Positions 27,399 to 35,727 of a DNA stretch of 64,000 nt are shown here, piece by piece. The DNA lies in contig OY776489.1 of assembly GCA_963675655.1 (NCBI GenBank), forward strand, positions 3,038,001 through 3,102,000, in the 5' to 3' direction. Every line of letters starts with the position of its first letter. Position 1 is the first letter of the stretch. The position numbers and the translations under genes were made by a program. This stretch comes from CAXXOK01 sp963675655. Lineage in GTDB: Bacteria > Bacillota > Clostridia > Christensenellales > Aristaeellaceae. The notes under the pieces are model-generated. The model was not told the origin of the DNA. It searched no databases and worked only from the letters and a program-made list of their open reading frames with translations.

Positions 27399-27428
27399 AT
27401 TATAGAATCTTGAATACCCGTTTGTCAA
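27399..27428 (-). promoter_or_regulatory. Consensus promoter of the metal-transport operon
   Basis: On the minus strand TTGACA and TATAAT match consensus exactly, with an 18-base spacer. Confidence 0.88.
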
Positions 27429-27473
27429 CCGTTCTTTTCCAGTATTTTCAAGGGTTTTACTCACTTTTTTCCA

Positions 27474-27502
27474 TTGACAACCGCCATAGGGACTTTTATA
27501 AT
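27474..27502 (+). promoter_or_regulatory. Consensus promoter of the RpiR gene
   Basis: TTGACA and TATAAT match consensus exactly with 17-base spacing, divergent from the metal operon promoter and about 70 bases before the gene. Confidence 0.88.
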
Positions 27503-27571
27503 GCTTTATGTTAATGATAAATCATGATAATCCAAAATTGAATGCAATGAGAAATGGTAGGGCCTAAATGT

Positions 27572-28426
27572 ATGTCAGAAGATTTGTTCGTAACTATTAA
27601 ATCCCATTACAATACCTTTACCCGAGCGGAGCGTAACATTGCCGATTATATTCTTACCCAGTCCAAAGATGTTTTATACATGACCATTACAGAGCTGGCA
27701 GACGCTTGTAAGGTCGGCGATACAAGTGTTTTTCGCTTTTGCCGGCATCTAGGTAAAAACGGTTATCAGGATTTTAAAGTTGATCTCGCCCAAGCGATCA
27801 GCGATGCGCACACCATGCCTGTATTGACTAATTGTATCGTATCCGGTTCTGATTCCACGGAAATTATGCTGCAAAAGGTACTAAACAATAACATTGCAGC
27901 CTTGAAAGAAACATATAAGCTTATCGACCCGATAACGGTGAAAACAACCACCGAGTGGTTAACCAACGCACAGCATATCTGTTTTTTCGGGGTTGGTGCT
28001 TCCTCTATTTCCGCCCAGGAAGCTAACAATCGTTTCTTGCGTGTTTGCCCAAAGACAGAATGCTTGCAGGATTCCCGTATGCAAATTGTCCGCGCTTCTT
28101 TAATGGCGCCCAATGACGTTGCTGTTTTCTTTTCGTATTCTGGTTCCACCAGCGAAACCGTTGCCATTGCAAAAACGGCGCGGGATGCCGGTGCGCACAC
28201 CATCTGCATTTCCCGGTTTGCCAAATCTCCGCTTGCGGAAGTTTGCGATCTTCTATTTTTATGCGGCGGAAACGAAGGCCCTCTGCAAAGCGGCAATTTA
28301 AGTGTAAAAGCGGCACAGTCTTTGTTGCTGGAAGTGCTATATATCGCTTATTATCAAGCCAATCCGGAACAGTGCAATCATTATTGCCAAATATCCGCGG
28401 CACTTATGCGGCAGGATAAATTATAA
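27572..28426 (+). CDS. RpiR/MurR family transcriptional regulator
   Basis: A 284-residue regulator. The N-terminal HTH (MTITELADACKVGDTSVFRFCRHLG) is followed by a SIS sugar-phosphate-binding domain with the motif FFSYSGSTSET. Such proteins control amino-sugar or sugar-phosphate catabolism. TAGGG about nine bases upstream supports ATG 27572; an ATG 18 bases earlier is possible. The gene is alone, with no obvious target gene adjacent, so the controlled pathway is unknown. It lies 215 bases ahead of the reductase gene, which has its own promoter. Confidence 0.9.
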   Translation: MSEDLFVTIKSHYNTFTRAERNIADYILTQSKDVLYMTITELADACKVGDTSVFRFCRHLGKNGYQDFKVDLAQAISDAHTMPVLTNCIVSGSDSTEIMLQKVLNNNIAALKETYKLIDPITVKTTTEWLTNAQHICFFGVGASSISAQEANNRFLRVCPKTECLQDSRMQIVRASLMAPNDVAVFFSYSGSTSETVAIAKTARDAGAHTICISRFAKSPLAEVCDLLFLCGGNEGPLQSGNLSVKAAQSLLLEVLYIAYYQANPEQCNHYCQISAALMRQDKL

Positions 28427-28579
28427 ACTAGCAATAATCGTTTTTCTTACTATAAATTCTACTTTTCAAAATCTTGAAATGATTTACACATGAATTTAAC
28501 TTGCCTTTGGATTCTGGTTTGTGCTGGGATTCCTTTTATTTATGGACTGTTTCTGCCATTAGCGAACTTTTTGCTTAAC

Positions 28580-28608
28580 TTGCCAAAAGGAATACGGGAT
28601 GATACAAT
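28580..28608 (+). promoter_or_regulatory. Probable promoter of the reductase gene
   Basis: TTGCCA and TACAAT are separated by 17 bases, 33 bases before the ATG. Confidence 0.65.
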
Positions 28609-28641
28609 CCATGCGTATACAGAGTAACAGGAGGTGCAGTT

Positions 28642-29667
28642 ATGCCTGAAAAACATCGTATCGTCGTCATAGGCGCAGGTGCCATCGGCGGTATTACGGC
28701 GGCGTTGCTGAAAAAAGCAAAACATGATGTAACGCTCGTTTGCAAGCATCAGGATATAGCCACACTGGTTTCCGGGCGTGGTTTGCATATTACCGGCGTT
28801 CTGGGCGATATGCATGTTGCGGTTCACACCGTTGCGGCAATTGAAGAGTTAAAGGGAAAATTTGATATAGCGTTAATCGCGACCAAAGCTTACGACATGC
28901 CGGAAGCGGCACGGCACCTGTTGCCGTTTCTTACGGATCAATCCATGGTGCTAAGCTTACAAAACGGTATATGCACCGACGCGCTCGCTACGGTAGTCGG
29001 CCGCGAACGTACGGTTGGCTGCGTAATCGGTTGGGGAGCAACAATGCTTGCACTCGGCGAACTGGAGATGACCAGTACCGGCGATTTTATTATCGGGCGT
29101 ATCGAAGGCGATCAAAATGCGCTGGAACCGGTAAAAACGATCTTAAGCGATGTTGTGCCAACCATCGTCAGTACAAACATCTTGGCGGAGCTGTATAGCA
29201 AATTGATCATCAACAGCTGCATTACATCGCTGGGAGCAATTTGCGGCTTGAAGCTTGGCGAAATGATGAAACGCAGGCAGGCACGCAAGATTTTTTTAGC
29301 GATCATTGCCGAAGCGATGGCTGTGTCCAAAGCCATGCATCTCACTGTACCGCCCTTTGGCGGAAAGTTAGATTATAACCGTTTAATGCGCGGGAAGACC
29401 ATATTTTCCTCACTTCGGCGGCATCTTACCATTCTCGTTGTCGGCATTAAATACCGCAACCTCACCAGCTCTAGTTTACAATCGCTGCGCCGTGGACGAC
29501 CAACCGAGATTGATTACTTTAATGGTTATATCGCCGCCAAAGGGCAGGAATTGGGCGTTCCCTGCCCCATTAACCAGCGTTTAACCGAAATGGTAAAGGC
29601 TATCGAGGGGCATAAACGCAGCATTAAGGAAGAGAATTTGTTTGATCCTGCTTTTATAGCGATATAA
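28642..29667 (+). CDS. panE: 2-dehydropantoate 2-reductase (ketopantoate reductase) family protein
   Basis: A 341-residue NADP-type dehydrogenase. The N-terminal Rossmann motif is VIGAGAIGG, and the C-terminal helical domain holds the family lysine region (SKLIINSCITSLGAICG). It would reduce 2-dehydropantoate to pantoate for coenzyme A synthesis. The protein is about 40 residues longer than classic PanE, so another 2-keto acid reductase of the ApbA/PanE family is possible. No panB, panC or panD lies nearby. AGGAGG precedes the ATG, and a strong terminator follows. Confidence 0.8.
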   Translation: MPEKHRIVVIGAGAIGGITAALLKKAKHDVTLVCKHQDIATLVSGRGLHITGVLGDMHVAVHTVAAIEELKGKFDIALIATKAYDMPEAARHLLPFLTDQSMVLSLQNGICTDALATVVGRERTVGCVIGWGATMLALGELEMTSTGDFIIGRIEGDQNALEPVKTILSDVVPTIVSTNILAELYSKLIINSCITSLGAICGLKLGEMMKRRQARKIFLAIIAEAMAVSKAMHLTVPPFGGKLDYNRLMRGKTIFSSLRRHLTILVVGIKYRNLTSSSLQSLRRGRPTEIDYFNGYIAAKGQELGVPCPINQRLTEMVKAIEGHKRSIKEENLFDPAFIAI

Positions 29668-29684
29668 TTTAGCCGCACACGCAA

Positions 29685-29722
29685 CCGCCTTCCCGTGTTA
29701 TCGGGAAGGCGGCTTTTCTTTT
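29685..29722 (+). terminator. Terminator of the reductase gene
   Basis: A perfect 11-bp stem (CCGCCTTCCCG and its complement) with a 6-nt loop is followed by CTTTTCTTTT. It lies between convergent genes and may also stop the opposite operon. Confidence 0.9.
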
Positions 29723-29736
29723 ATAAAATCCTTGCA

Positions 29737-30096
29737 TTATTCTACTGTTTTAGTCGCAATTACATCTACGCCGGTACCGCATACGTTAGGGCACAGTACT
29801 TCGCCCATTTGTACCGGCGGCTGTACTTGCAGGCTTTCTATTGCCTGCATACAGGCAAATATTTTATCTTTGGGGATTGGTGTACGTGTTTTCACACTAA
29901 CAGGCATCTTCCGGCCTTGCACGGCAACAACAGCTGTAACCATACGCTTGGGTGCGATGCTCTCCTGCGTAGCATACTCGATGCCGCGTTTGCAGCTATT
30001 TCCGGTTATGCTGACTACTTTTCCATTTTCAATACTCACCGTCATGCGGCAGCCAATCGGGCAATTGATGCAGGTAATTACTTTTTCCAAGCGCAC
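29737..30096 (-). CDS. DUF1667 domain protein (third gene of the GlpA/GlpB-like unit)
   Basis: A 119-residue protein with the cysteine motif CINCPIGC near residue 10 and later GNSCKRG, CPNVCGTG. This is the DUF1667 pattern, resembling a metal or iron-sulfur binding module of molybdopterin enzymes. In Clostridia it is encoded behind GlpA- and GlpB-like oxidoreductases and is thought to serve as a small electron-transfer or assembly partner. Here it overlaps the end of the GlpB-like gene by 19 bases, so it is translated with it. Confidence 0.85.
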   Translation of the reverse strand: MRLEKVITCINCPIGCRMTVSIENGKVVSITGNSCKRGIEYATQESIAPKRMVTAVVAVQGRKMPVSVKTRTPIPKDKIFACMQAIESLQVQPPVQMGEVLCPNVCGTGVDVIATKTVE

Positions 30097-31385
30097 ACCT
30101 CCTCAGCCGCGTCTATCTGCACTGTAATTTCGCTCCCGGTCAATGCCGCTACCAGCTCCGGTTTTAACGTAATATCCGCCATCTCGCCGGGTGCCAATAT
30201 CCGCTTCTTCACTTTGTAGATCTCCGTATTGCCATCCAGCACGCAAATGGTCGCATTTTCATAAACACAGGAAGGGCGAAACATAACTTGAATCGCTTCC
30301 GCATCATCCCGGCTCTCGGGCAGGCGGATACTTTGCGGCACAACACCCCGCACGCCCGCCCCATCTCGAACGGATGCGCTGCGTGCGCCCCTGCGAATCC
30401 CCCTAACATATTTTGCCGCCGCTTTTCCTGCTTTAATGCTTTCAGTGCTGACAAAATCGACCAGATCATGTACATGCAATACGTTTCCGCAGGCAAAAAT
30501 ACCCGGTTGATCCGTTTGCAGCGAATCATCCACAACCGCGCCCTGTGTTGCCGGGCTTAACGTGACGCCCGCCAGCTTGCTTAACTCATTTTCAGGTATC
30601 AACCCCACGGATAATAGCAGCGTATCACATGCAAACTGTATCTCTGTCCCGGCAATCGGCTGCTTATTTTCGTCCACTTTGGCAACCTTTACGCCCGTCA
30701 AGCGTTCACAGCCCTGAATATCAATTACGGTATGGTTGAGCAGTAAAGGTATATCATAATCATGCAGGCATTGCACAATATTCCGGTTCAGTCCGCTGGA
30801 GTAAGGCATAATTTCCACACAGGCCAGCACTTTCGCCCCTTGCAGCGTCATCCGGCGTGCCATGATCAGCCCGATATCGCCGCTGCCTAAAATGACGACC
30901 TTTTTACCGGGCATATATCCTTCCAGATTCACAAATTTCTGTGCCGTTCCCGCCGAGAAAATACCCGCGCAGCGTGTACCAGGAATTGCCAATGCTCCGC
31001 GCGGCCGCTCGCGGCAGCCCATAGCCAGTATGACCGCTCCGGCTTGATATACCTGCACGCCTGCTTCTTTGCTGATAACAGTCACCTTACGGTCTGGGGT
31101 CACTGACAGTACCGTTGTGTTGCATCGCACATCGATTGCAAGCGCCTTTACGCGGTCAATATCCCGCTGGGCGTACTCCGGACCCGTCAATTCCTCCTTA
31201 AAGCGATGTAAACCAAATCCGTTATGGATACATTGTTTCAATATACCGCCCATTTCCGGTTCGCGCTCAAGCACCAGCAGGCTATCAACACCTGCTTCTT
31301 TTACAGCGATGGCAGCCGCCAACCCTGCCGGACCGGCTCCGATGATTAAAACATCTACCTTTTGTTCCCGCAATTGTATTTGCAC
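30078..31385 (-). CDS. FAD/NAD(P)-dependent oxidoreductase, GlpB-like subunit
   Basis: A 435-residue flavoprotein with an FAD motif GAGPAGLAAAIA at the N-terminus and a second dinucleotide motif (ILGSGDIGLIMARRM) near the middle. This is the pyridine nucleotide-disulfide oxidoreductase fold. The motif GGILKQCIHNGFGLH is typical of the clostridial partner of GlpA. It would pass electrons from the GlpA-like subunit to NAD(P) or a quinone-type acceptor. A GTG start at 31385 follows AGGGGG by nine bases and lies one base after the GlpA-like stop. Confidence 0.88.
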   Translation of the reverse strand: MQIQLREQKVDVLIIGAGPAGLAAAIAVKEAGVDSLLVLEREPEMGGILKQCIHNGFGLHRFKEELTGPEYAQRDIDRVKALAIDVRCNTTVLSVTPDRKVTVISKEAGVQVYQAGAVILAMGCRERPRGALAIPGTRCAGIFSAGTAQKFVNLEGYMPGKKVVILGSGDIGLIMARRMTLQGAKVLACVEIMPYSSGLNRNIVQCLHDYDIPLLLNHTVIDIQGCERLTGVKVAKVDENKQPIAGTEIQFACDTLLLSVGLIPENELSKLAGVTLSPATQGAVVDDSLQTDQPGIFACGNVLHVHDLVDFVSTESIKAGKAAAKYVRGIRRGARSASVRDGAGVRGVVPQSIRLPESRDDAEAIQVMFRPSCVYENATICVLDGNTEIYKVKKRILAPGEMADITLKPELVAALTGSEITVQIDAAEEVCAWKK

Positions 31386-31386
31386 G

Positions 31387-32841
31387 TCAGGTATCCCCCT
31401 TTCGTGCGAACTTTGCCAGTGAACCTGCCAGTACATACCCTTCGCCGCCGTCTTTGGTAATAGCCGTTGGCGACAAACCTAATTCCTCGCTCAGTATTTC
31501 CAACACATGAGGGCTGCAAAAACCGCCCTGACAGCGCCCCATACCTGCCCGCGTACGCCGCTTTACCGCATCGATTGTCCGCGCGCCTACCGGCCTGCGA
31601 ATCGCCGCGCGTACCTCTGCCTCGGTCACTTGCTCGCAACGGCAAACAAGATTTCCATACGCAGGGTCTTGTTCATACGCAGCCTGTTTTTCTGCTTCCG
31701 TCATGGAAGAGAAAGCTTTGGGATGTTCAGGGGCGGGTTTCCACTCAGGTTTAAGTTGCAAAGTAAAATCACCGGCGATTTGCGCACATAACGCTTTTGC
31801 TATTGCTGGCGCTGCTGTTAAGCCGGGGCTTTCTATACCGACTGCTTCGTATGCACCCGGTGCATCCGGTACTGCGCCGACAATAAAATCGTCTCCCACT
31901 TCGTGAGCGCGCATACCGGCAAAAGTAGTAATTACATTACGCAGGCTCTCCGCTGGCCACGTCAGCGCAGCTTTATCACGAACCAGCTGTAAGGCTTCGG
32001 CGGTTGTACTTACATCAAACGGATCTTCCACGTTGGTTGCAGAAGGGCCTAATAACATGGTTTGATGTGCGGTAGGCGATACTAAAACACCCTTGCCCAT
32101 TGCTGTTGGGGTTTGAAACATTGTGCGCGAAAACATTGGTTTCACATCATGATCCAATAAATAATACTCGCCTTTGCGCGGAATAATCGTTTGCTTATAA
32201 TGGCTGATTTGATTATGCAGTTCGGCGGACTTTACCCCGGCACAATTTACGATTCCTTTAGCGACAAAATCACCTTGATTGGTGCTTACCGTGTAACCTT
32301 CATCTGCTTTGGCAATGGTAATCGCTTCGGTATTCAGAAAGAAGGTTACACCGTTTATCGCCGCGTGATCGGCCAACGCGCAGGTTAATTCATAGGGGCT
32401 GGTCAATGCGCTGGTTTGTGCAAGCAGCGCACATTCCACATCCGGGTTGGTATTCGGCTCCAAGGCCAGCGCTTGTTCGCGCTCAATGATGGATAATCCT
32501 TCTACGCCGTTTTCAATTCCCTGCCTGTACAGTGCTTTAATATGCTCCCGTTGCAGCGCATCAAACGCTAAAACAAGCGCGCCGGAGCGCACATAGGGCG
32601 CATGCACCTCTTGGCAATACGCTTCAAACATACGGCTGCCCTGTACGTTGTACAGTGCCTTAGCCGTTCCCGCTTTTGCATCAAAACCAGCATGTACAAT
32701 ACCGCTATTGGCTTTGCTGGCTCCTGACGCTACATCCGGCCCCCGTTCCAGCAAAGCAATTTTTAAATTGTAAGCGCTGAGTTCCCGCGCCACAGCACAA
32801 CCCACAACGCCCCCGCCGATAATCAGCAAATCCCAATCCAT
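31387..32841 (-). CDS. GlpA-like FAD-dependent glycerol-3-phosphate dehydrogenase with [2Fe-2S] domain
   Basis: A 484-residue protein. The N-terminal GGGVVGCAVAREL motif binds FAD in a DAO-type oxidase fold. The C-terminal ~80 residues form a BFD-like domain with CxC (CRCEQ) and CxxxxC (CQGGFC) cysteines for a [2Fe-2S] cluster. This layout matches clostridial GlpA-type subunits that oxidise glycerol 3-phosphate to dihydroxyacetone phosphate anaerobically. It heads a three-gene unit with the GlpB-like and DUF1667 genes. L-2-hydroxyglutarate or another hydroxy acid cannot be ruled out as substrate, and no glpK or glpF is nearby. Confidence 0.87.
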   Translation of the reverse strand: MDWDLLIIGGGVVGCAVARELSAYNLKIALLERGPDVASGASKANSGIVHAGFDAKAGTAKALYNVQGSRMFEAYCQEVHAPYVRSGALVLAFDALQREHIKALYRQGIENGVEGLSIIEREQALALEPNTNPDVECALLAQTSALTSPYELTCALADHAAINGVTFFLNTEAITIAKADEGYTVSTNQGDFVAKGIVNCAGVKSAELHNQISHYKQTIIPRKGEYYLLDHDVKPMFSRTMFQTPTAMGKGVLVSPTAHQTMLLGPSATNVEDPFDVSTTAEALQLVRDKAALTWPAESLRNVITTFAGMRAHEVGDDFIVGAVPDAPGAYEAVGIESPGLTAAPAIAKALCAQIAGDFTLQLKPEWKPAPEHPKAFSSMTEAEKQAAYEQDPAYGNLVCRCEQVTEAEVRAAIRRPVGARTIDAVKRRTRAGMGRCQGGFCSPHVLEILSEELGLSPTAITKDGGEGYVLAGSLAKFARKGDT

Positions 32842-32879
32842 TTGCGTATCCCCCTATGCATGATACACGTTCTCTATTG

Positions 32880-33602
32880 TTACTCCAATATCATTCGTAT
32901 TGCTTCGTATGCCAAATACAGCCCGCCAACGGAAGGTACATATGGCAAAGACCCGGTTACCGGCCTTTCTTCGCCGGGTTTCCCGTTATCTTTACGAATG
33001 AAGGGCGGTTCAACCGAGTATACGCATTTCAATTGTCCCACACCGCATTTACGCAGCTCTTTACGCATGATTCGGCAAAGTGGGTCCCCAGAGGTGGCAA
33101 ATAAATCCCCGATTCTGATCTGCGTAGGATCAAAACGGTTCCCCATTCCCATGCAAGAAACTATAGGTAGCTTTCTCTGCCAACAAGTATGCGTTAAATG
33201 GATCTTGGCGGATACTGTATCGATCGCATCCAGTACTACAGTCACATCTTCCGGTATTTCAACCGGACTATCCGGCAGATAGAATGCTTGCACCCCATTT
33301 ATATCTGCTTCGGGGTTAATATCCATAAGACGTGCTAAAACCACGTCTACCTTCTTTTTTCCCAGCGTCGAGCTCAGCGCGCACAGCTGCCGGTTGCAAT
33401 TACTTTCAGCAACGGCATCGGCATCCACAAGAGTTATCTTACCAACCCCTGCGCGCGCCAATGCTTCGGCCGCATAACTGCCTACGCCGCCCAAGCCAAA
33501 CAGCATTGCATGCGCTTTTGTCAGACGCTGCATCTGACGCTGTGTTAACATGAGCGCAGTTCTGGCAGAACGTTTTTCCCAAACCCCGTTTGCCTGTGTC
33601 AT
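32880..33602 (-). CDS. tcdA: tRNA threonylcarbamoyladenosine dehydratase TcdA
   Basis: An E1-like ThiF/MoeB-fold enzyme of 240 residues. It uses ATP to cyclise t6A37 of tRNA to ct6A. The nucleotide motif FGLGGVGSYAAEALARAG, the DADAVAESNCNRQL segment and the later cysteine-containing SCMGMGNRFDPT are characteristic of TcdA. It ends 38 bases before the GlpA-like gene and follows the YbaK-type gene by 23 bases, so it may be transcribed with both. AAAGG precedes the ATG. Confidence 0.92.
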   Translation of the reverse strand: MTQANGVWEKRSARTALMLTQRQMQRLTKAHAMLFGLGGVGSYAAEALARAGVGKITLVDADAVAESNCNRQLCALSSTLGKKKVDVVLARLMDINPEADINGVQAFYLPDSPVEIPEDVTVVLDAIDTVSAKIHLTHTCWQRKLPIVSCMGMGNRFDPTQIRIGDLFATSGDPLCRIMRKELRKCGVGQLKCVYSVEPPFIRKDNGKPGEERPVTGSLPYVPSVGGLYLAYEAIRMILE

Positions 33603-33625
33603 TGCGTAATCCTTTCAATCCCCGT

Positions 33626-34138
33626 CTATATCGCGTTCTCCACAGGTATAGGCGATACACCCAGCGCCGGCAACACCCGCTCCCAAAACTCTGATTGTGT
33701 AAATACTAGCGTTGCCGTGTTATCACAGGGGTGAAACGCAATATACTGCGTATCCTTCACTGCCGTCTCGTAACATAATGTAATTTCATGCTCTTTATCA
33801 AAAAATAGTCCAAACGGGCTTACAGAACCGGAGGTGAGCCGCAGCATACGAGAAAGTGCATCCTCCGGGGCAAAGCTCAGCCGGGATACGCCCAACGCTT
33901 TGCTAACAATACCGGAGCGAAAAGGTGTTTCCGGTGAAAGCAGCATTAAAAAGAACGCGCTCTTCTTCCGGTTGCACAAAAATACATTCTTACACACAGT
34001 AATATTATCGTTAATAAAAGACATTTTCAAACTTTCCGCGATAGTATCTGCTTGCGGATGTTCAAAAAACTGATACTTCACTTGGTGTTCTTCCAGCCAC
34101 TGCATGATGATCTCCCGAACCTTCCGTTTCTCGTGCAT
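33626..34138 (-). CDS. YbaK/ProX-family aminoacyl-tRNA deacylase
   Basis: A 170-residue single-domain protein of the YbaK/EbsC/ProX editing family, which hydrolyses mischarged tRNA (for example Ala-tRNA-Pro). The N-terminal region WLEEHQVKYQFFEHP and the NVFLCNRKKSAFFLMLL strand with paired lysines match the PrdX/ProX type. The start at 34138 is set by GAGGGG close upstream; an open frame continues upstream without a ribosome site. It is divergent from the phosphofructokinase gene. Confidence 0.85.
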   Translation of the reverse strand: MHEKRKVREIIMQWLEEHQVKYQFFEHPQADTIAESLKMSFINDNITVCKNVFLCNRKKSAFFLMLLSPETPFRSGIVSKALGVSRLSFAPEDALSRMLRLTSGSVSPFGLFFDKEHEITLCYETAVKDTQYIAFHPCDNTATLVFTQSEFWERVLPALGVSPIPVENAI

Positions 34139-34284
34139 CCATTTCCCCTCTTTACTACACTTGCTTCCCGGATCCCGTGCACTATCATACCGCACCAGCA
34201 CGTTTTTGTATATCCTTTCAGGCGGGATAAACAAAAGGTAAACAGTCAAGGTGTCCACGATTTCAGGTTTTCTACCCCGCATCG

Positions 34285-34314
34285 TTGCGGAAGTGTAAAA
34301 TTTCATGATATAAT
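34285..34314 (+). promoter_or_regulatory. Probable promoter of pfkA
   Basis: TTGCGG and a perfect TATAAT with 18-base spacing lie about 29 bases before the ATG. Confidence 0.6.
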
Positions 34315-34342
34315 TAACGCAACAGAAAGAAGGGATGATATT

Positions 34343-35419
34343 ATGAAGCGTAGAATTGGCATCCTCACCAGCGGGGGCGATTGTCCCGGCTTGAACGCGG
34401 CGATTCGCGGTGTGGCACGAGCTTCTTATGAGCTTTTTGATGCAGAAATCATTGGTATTCGTAATGGGTACGGCGGTTTGATTGCCAACGAGTGTCAGGA
34501 AATGAGCAAAAAACAGTTTTCAGGCATTCTTACCCTTGGTGGAACCATTTTAGGCACCAGCCGTCAGCCTTTCCGCCAAATGCAGGTGATCGATGAAAAC
34601 ACCGGCATCGATAAAGTTGCCGCGATGAAAAAAACATATCGCGACCTAAAGTTGGATTGTCTTGTTACGTTAGGTGGTAACGGCACGCATAAAACAGCCA
34701 ATCTGCTTTCAAATGAAGGGCTTAATGTTATCGGTTTGCCGAAAACGATTGATAACGATTTATTCGGCACCGATTTTACCTTTGGCTTCCATACTGCTAT
34801 GGAAATCGGCACCGAGGTAATCGACCGCATTCACACCACCGCGACCAGCCACGGCCGCTGTATGGTGATTGAGATTATGGGAAATAAAACCGGCTGGCTC
34901 ACGCTTTATTCGGGCATTGCGGGCGGTGCGGATGTAATCGCCATCCCAGAAATCCCCTACGATATTAAAAAGATTGCGGAAACGGTGGAGACGCGCGCCA
35001 AGAGCCGAAAAGCGTTTTCCATCATTGCCGTTGCCGAAGGTGCTATGAGTCTTGACGAAGCCAAGATGAAGAAAAAAGAGCGTGAGGCTTACCGTGCATC
35101 GCTGCCCTATGATTGCATCAGCAAGCGCATCGCAAAGCAGCTGGAGGAGCTGGTTGGTGTAGAATCGCGCAGCGTTGTGCCGGGACACATCCAACGCGGC
35201 GGCAGCCCGTGCGCATATGATCGCGTGCTGGCTACACAGTTTGGCGTACATGCTGCCGAGTTAATCCGCGACGAAATTTACGGCGTCACGGTAGCCTTGA
35301 GCGGCAATAGTATCATCCATAATAAGCTCTCCGATATTGCAGGCGTATCTAAACCCGTTCCCAAAGATGATAATATGGTTTTAACTGCACGCCATATGGG
35401 CATCTCTATGGGCGATTAA
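34343..35419 (+). CDS. pfkA: 6-phosphofructokinase, clostridial mixed-type
   Basis: A 358-residue kinase that phosphorylates fructose 6-phosphate at C1 in glycolysis. It has GGDCPGLNAAIRG at the N-terminus and the catalytic PKTIDND motif (Asp137). The phosphoryl-donor loop reads GGNG (111-114): position 114 is Gly, as in ATP enzymes, but Lys134 replaces the Gly typical of them, as in PPi enzymes. Asn113 stands where ATP enzymes have Asp. The donor (ATP or PPi) is therefore not obvious. ATG 34343 is preferred to a long upstream open frame because AAGAAGGG precedes it and the product begins at the conserved N-terminus. A terminator follows, so the gene is monocistronic. Confidence 0.92.
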   Translation: MKRRIGILTSGGDCPGLNAAIRGVARASYELFDAEIIGIRNGYGGLIANECQEMSKKQFSGILTLGGTILGTSRQPFRQMQVIDENTGIDKVAAMKKTYRDLKLDCLVTLGGNGTHKTANLLSNEGLNVIGLPKTIDNDLFGTDFTFGFHTAMEIGTEVIDRIHTTATSHGRCMVIEIMGNKTGWLTLYSGIAGGADVIAIPEIPYDIKKIAETVETRAKSRKAFSIIAVAEGAMSLDEAKMKKKEREAYRASLPYDCISKRIAKQLEELVGVESRSVVPGHIQRGGSPCAYDRVLATQFGVHAAELIRDEIYGVTVALSGNSIIHNKLSDIAGVSKPVPKDDNMVLTARHMGISMGD

Positions 35420-35429
35420 AAACTTACAT

Positions 35430-35457
35430 AAAAGCCTTCTGCAAGGAAGGCTTTTTT
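35430..35457 (+). terminator. Terminator of pfkA
   Basis: A 10-bp stem (AAAAGCCTTC and GAAGGCTTTT) with a 6-nt loop and a T6 tract, 10 bases after the stop. Confidence 0.92.
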
Positions 35458-35663
35458 CATATGCATGCAGCGATCTCCTTACCAAACCAATATATACTGC
35501 TGAATGCTCTTCTGTGGTGCATTAGGGTGATAAATGGAATTATATCCCTTGTTACTGATATTCCAGCTGTTTTTTTCTAAAAAGTAACATGCCAATCCCA
35601 TTATAGGGCACTGTCGCCCACTTACAACCATGATGTAGAGGCAAGTAAAAAACCGTATCCCAA
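35458..35663. other. Gene-free spacer between convergent genes
   Basis: No credible reading frame, RNA gene or repeat was seen in this AT-rich stretch between the terminators of pfkA and of the isomerase-like gene. Confidence 0.5.
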
Positions 35664-35705
35664 AACAGTGGGAAGTAGAAGACTATGCTCCCACTTCCCA
35701 CTGTT
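35664..35705 (-). terminator. Terminator hairpin of the isomerase-like gene
   Basis: A perfect 13-bp stem (AACAGTGGGAAGT and its complement) with a 16-base loop lies 22 bases after the stop; the minus-strand tail begins TTTTGG. Confidence 0.7.
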
Positions 35706-35727
35706 ATCTATTACAATCTCATTTGGT

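Noticed and set aside
34052..34342. Possible N-terminal extension of the phosphofructokinase
   Set aside because: It has no ribosome site, covers the pfkA promoter and the start of the divergent gene, and the conserved N-terminus begins at 34343.
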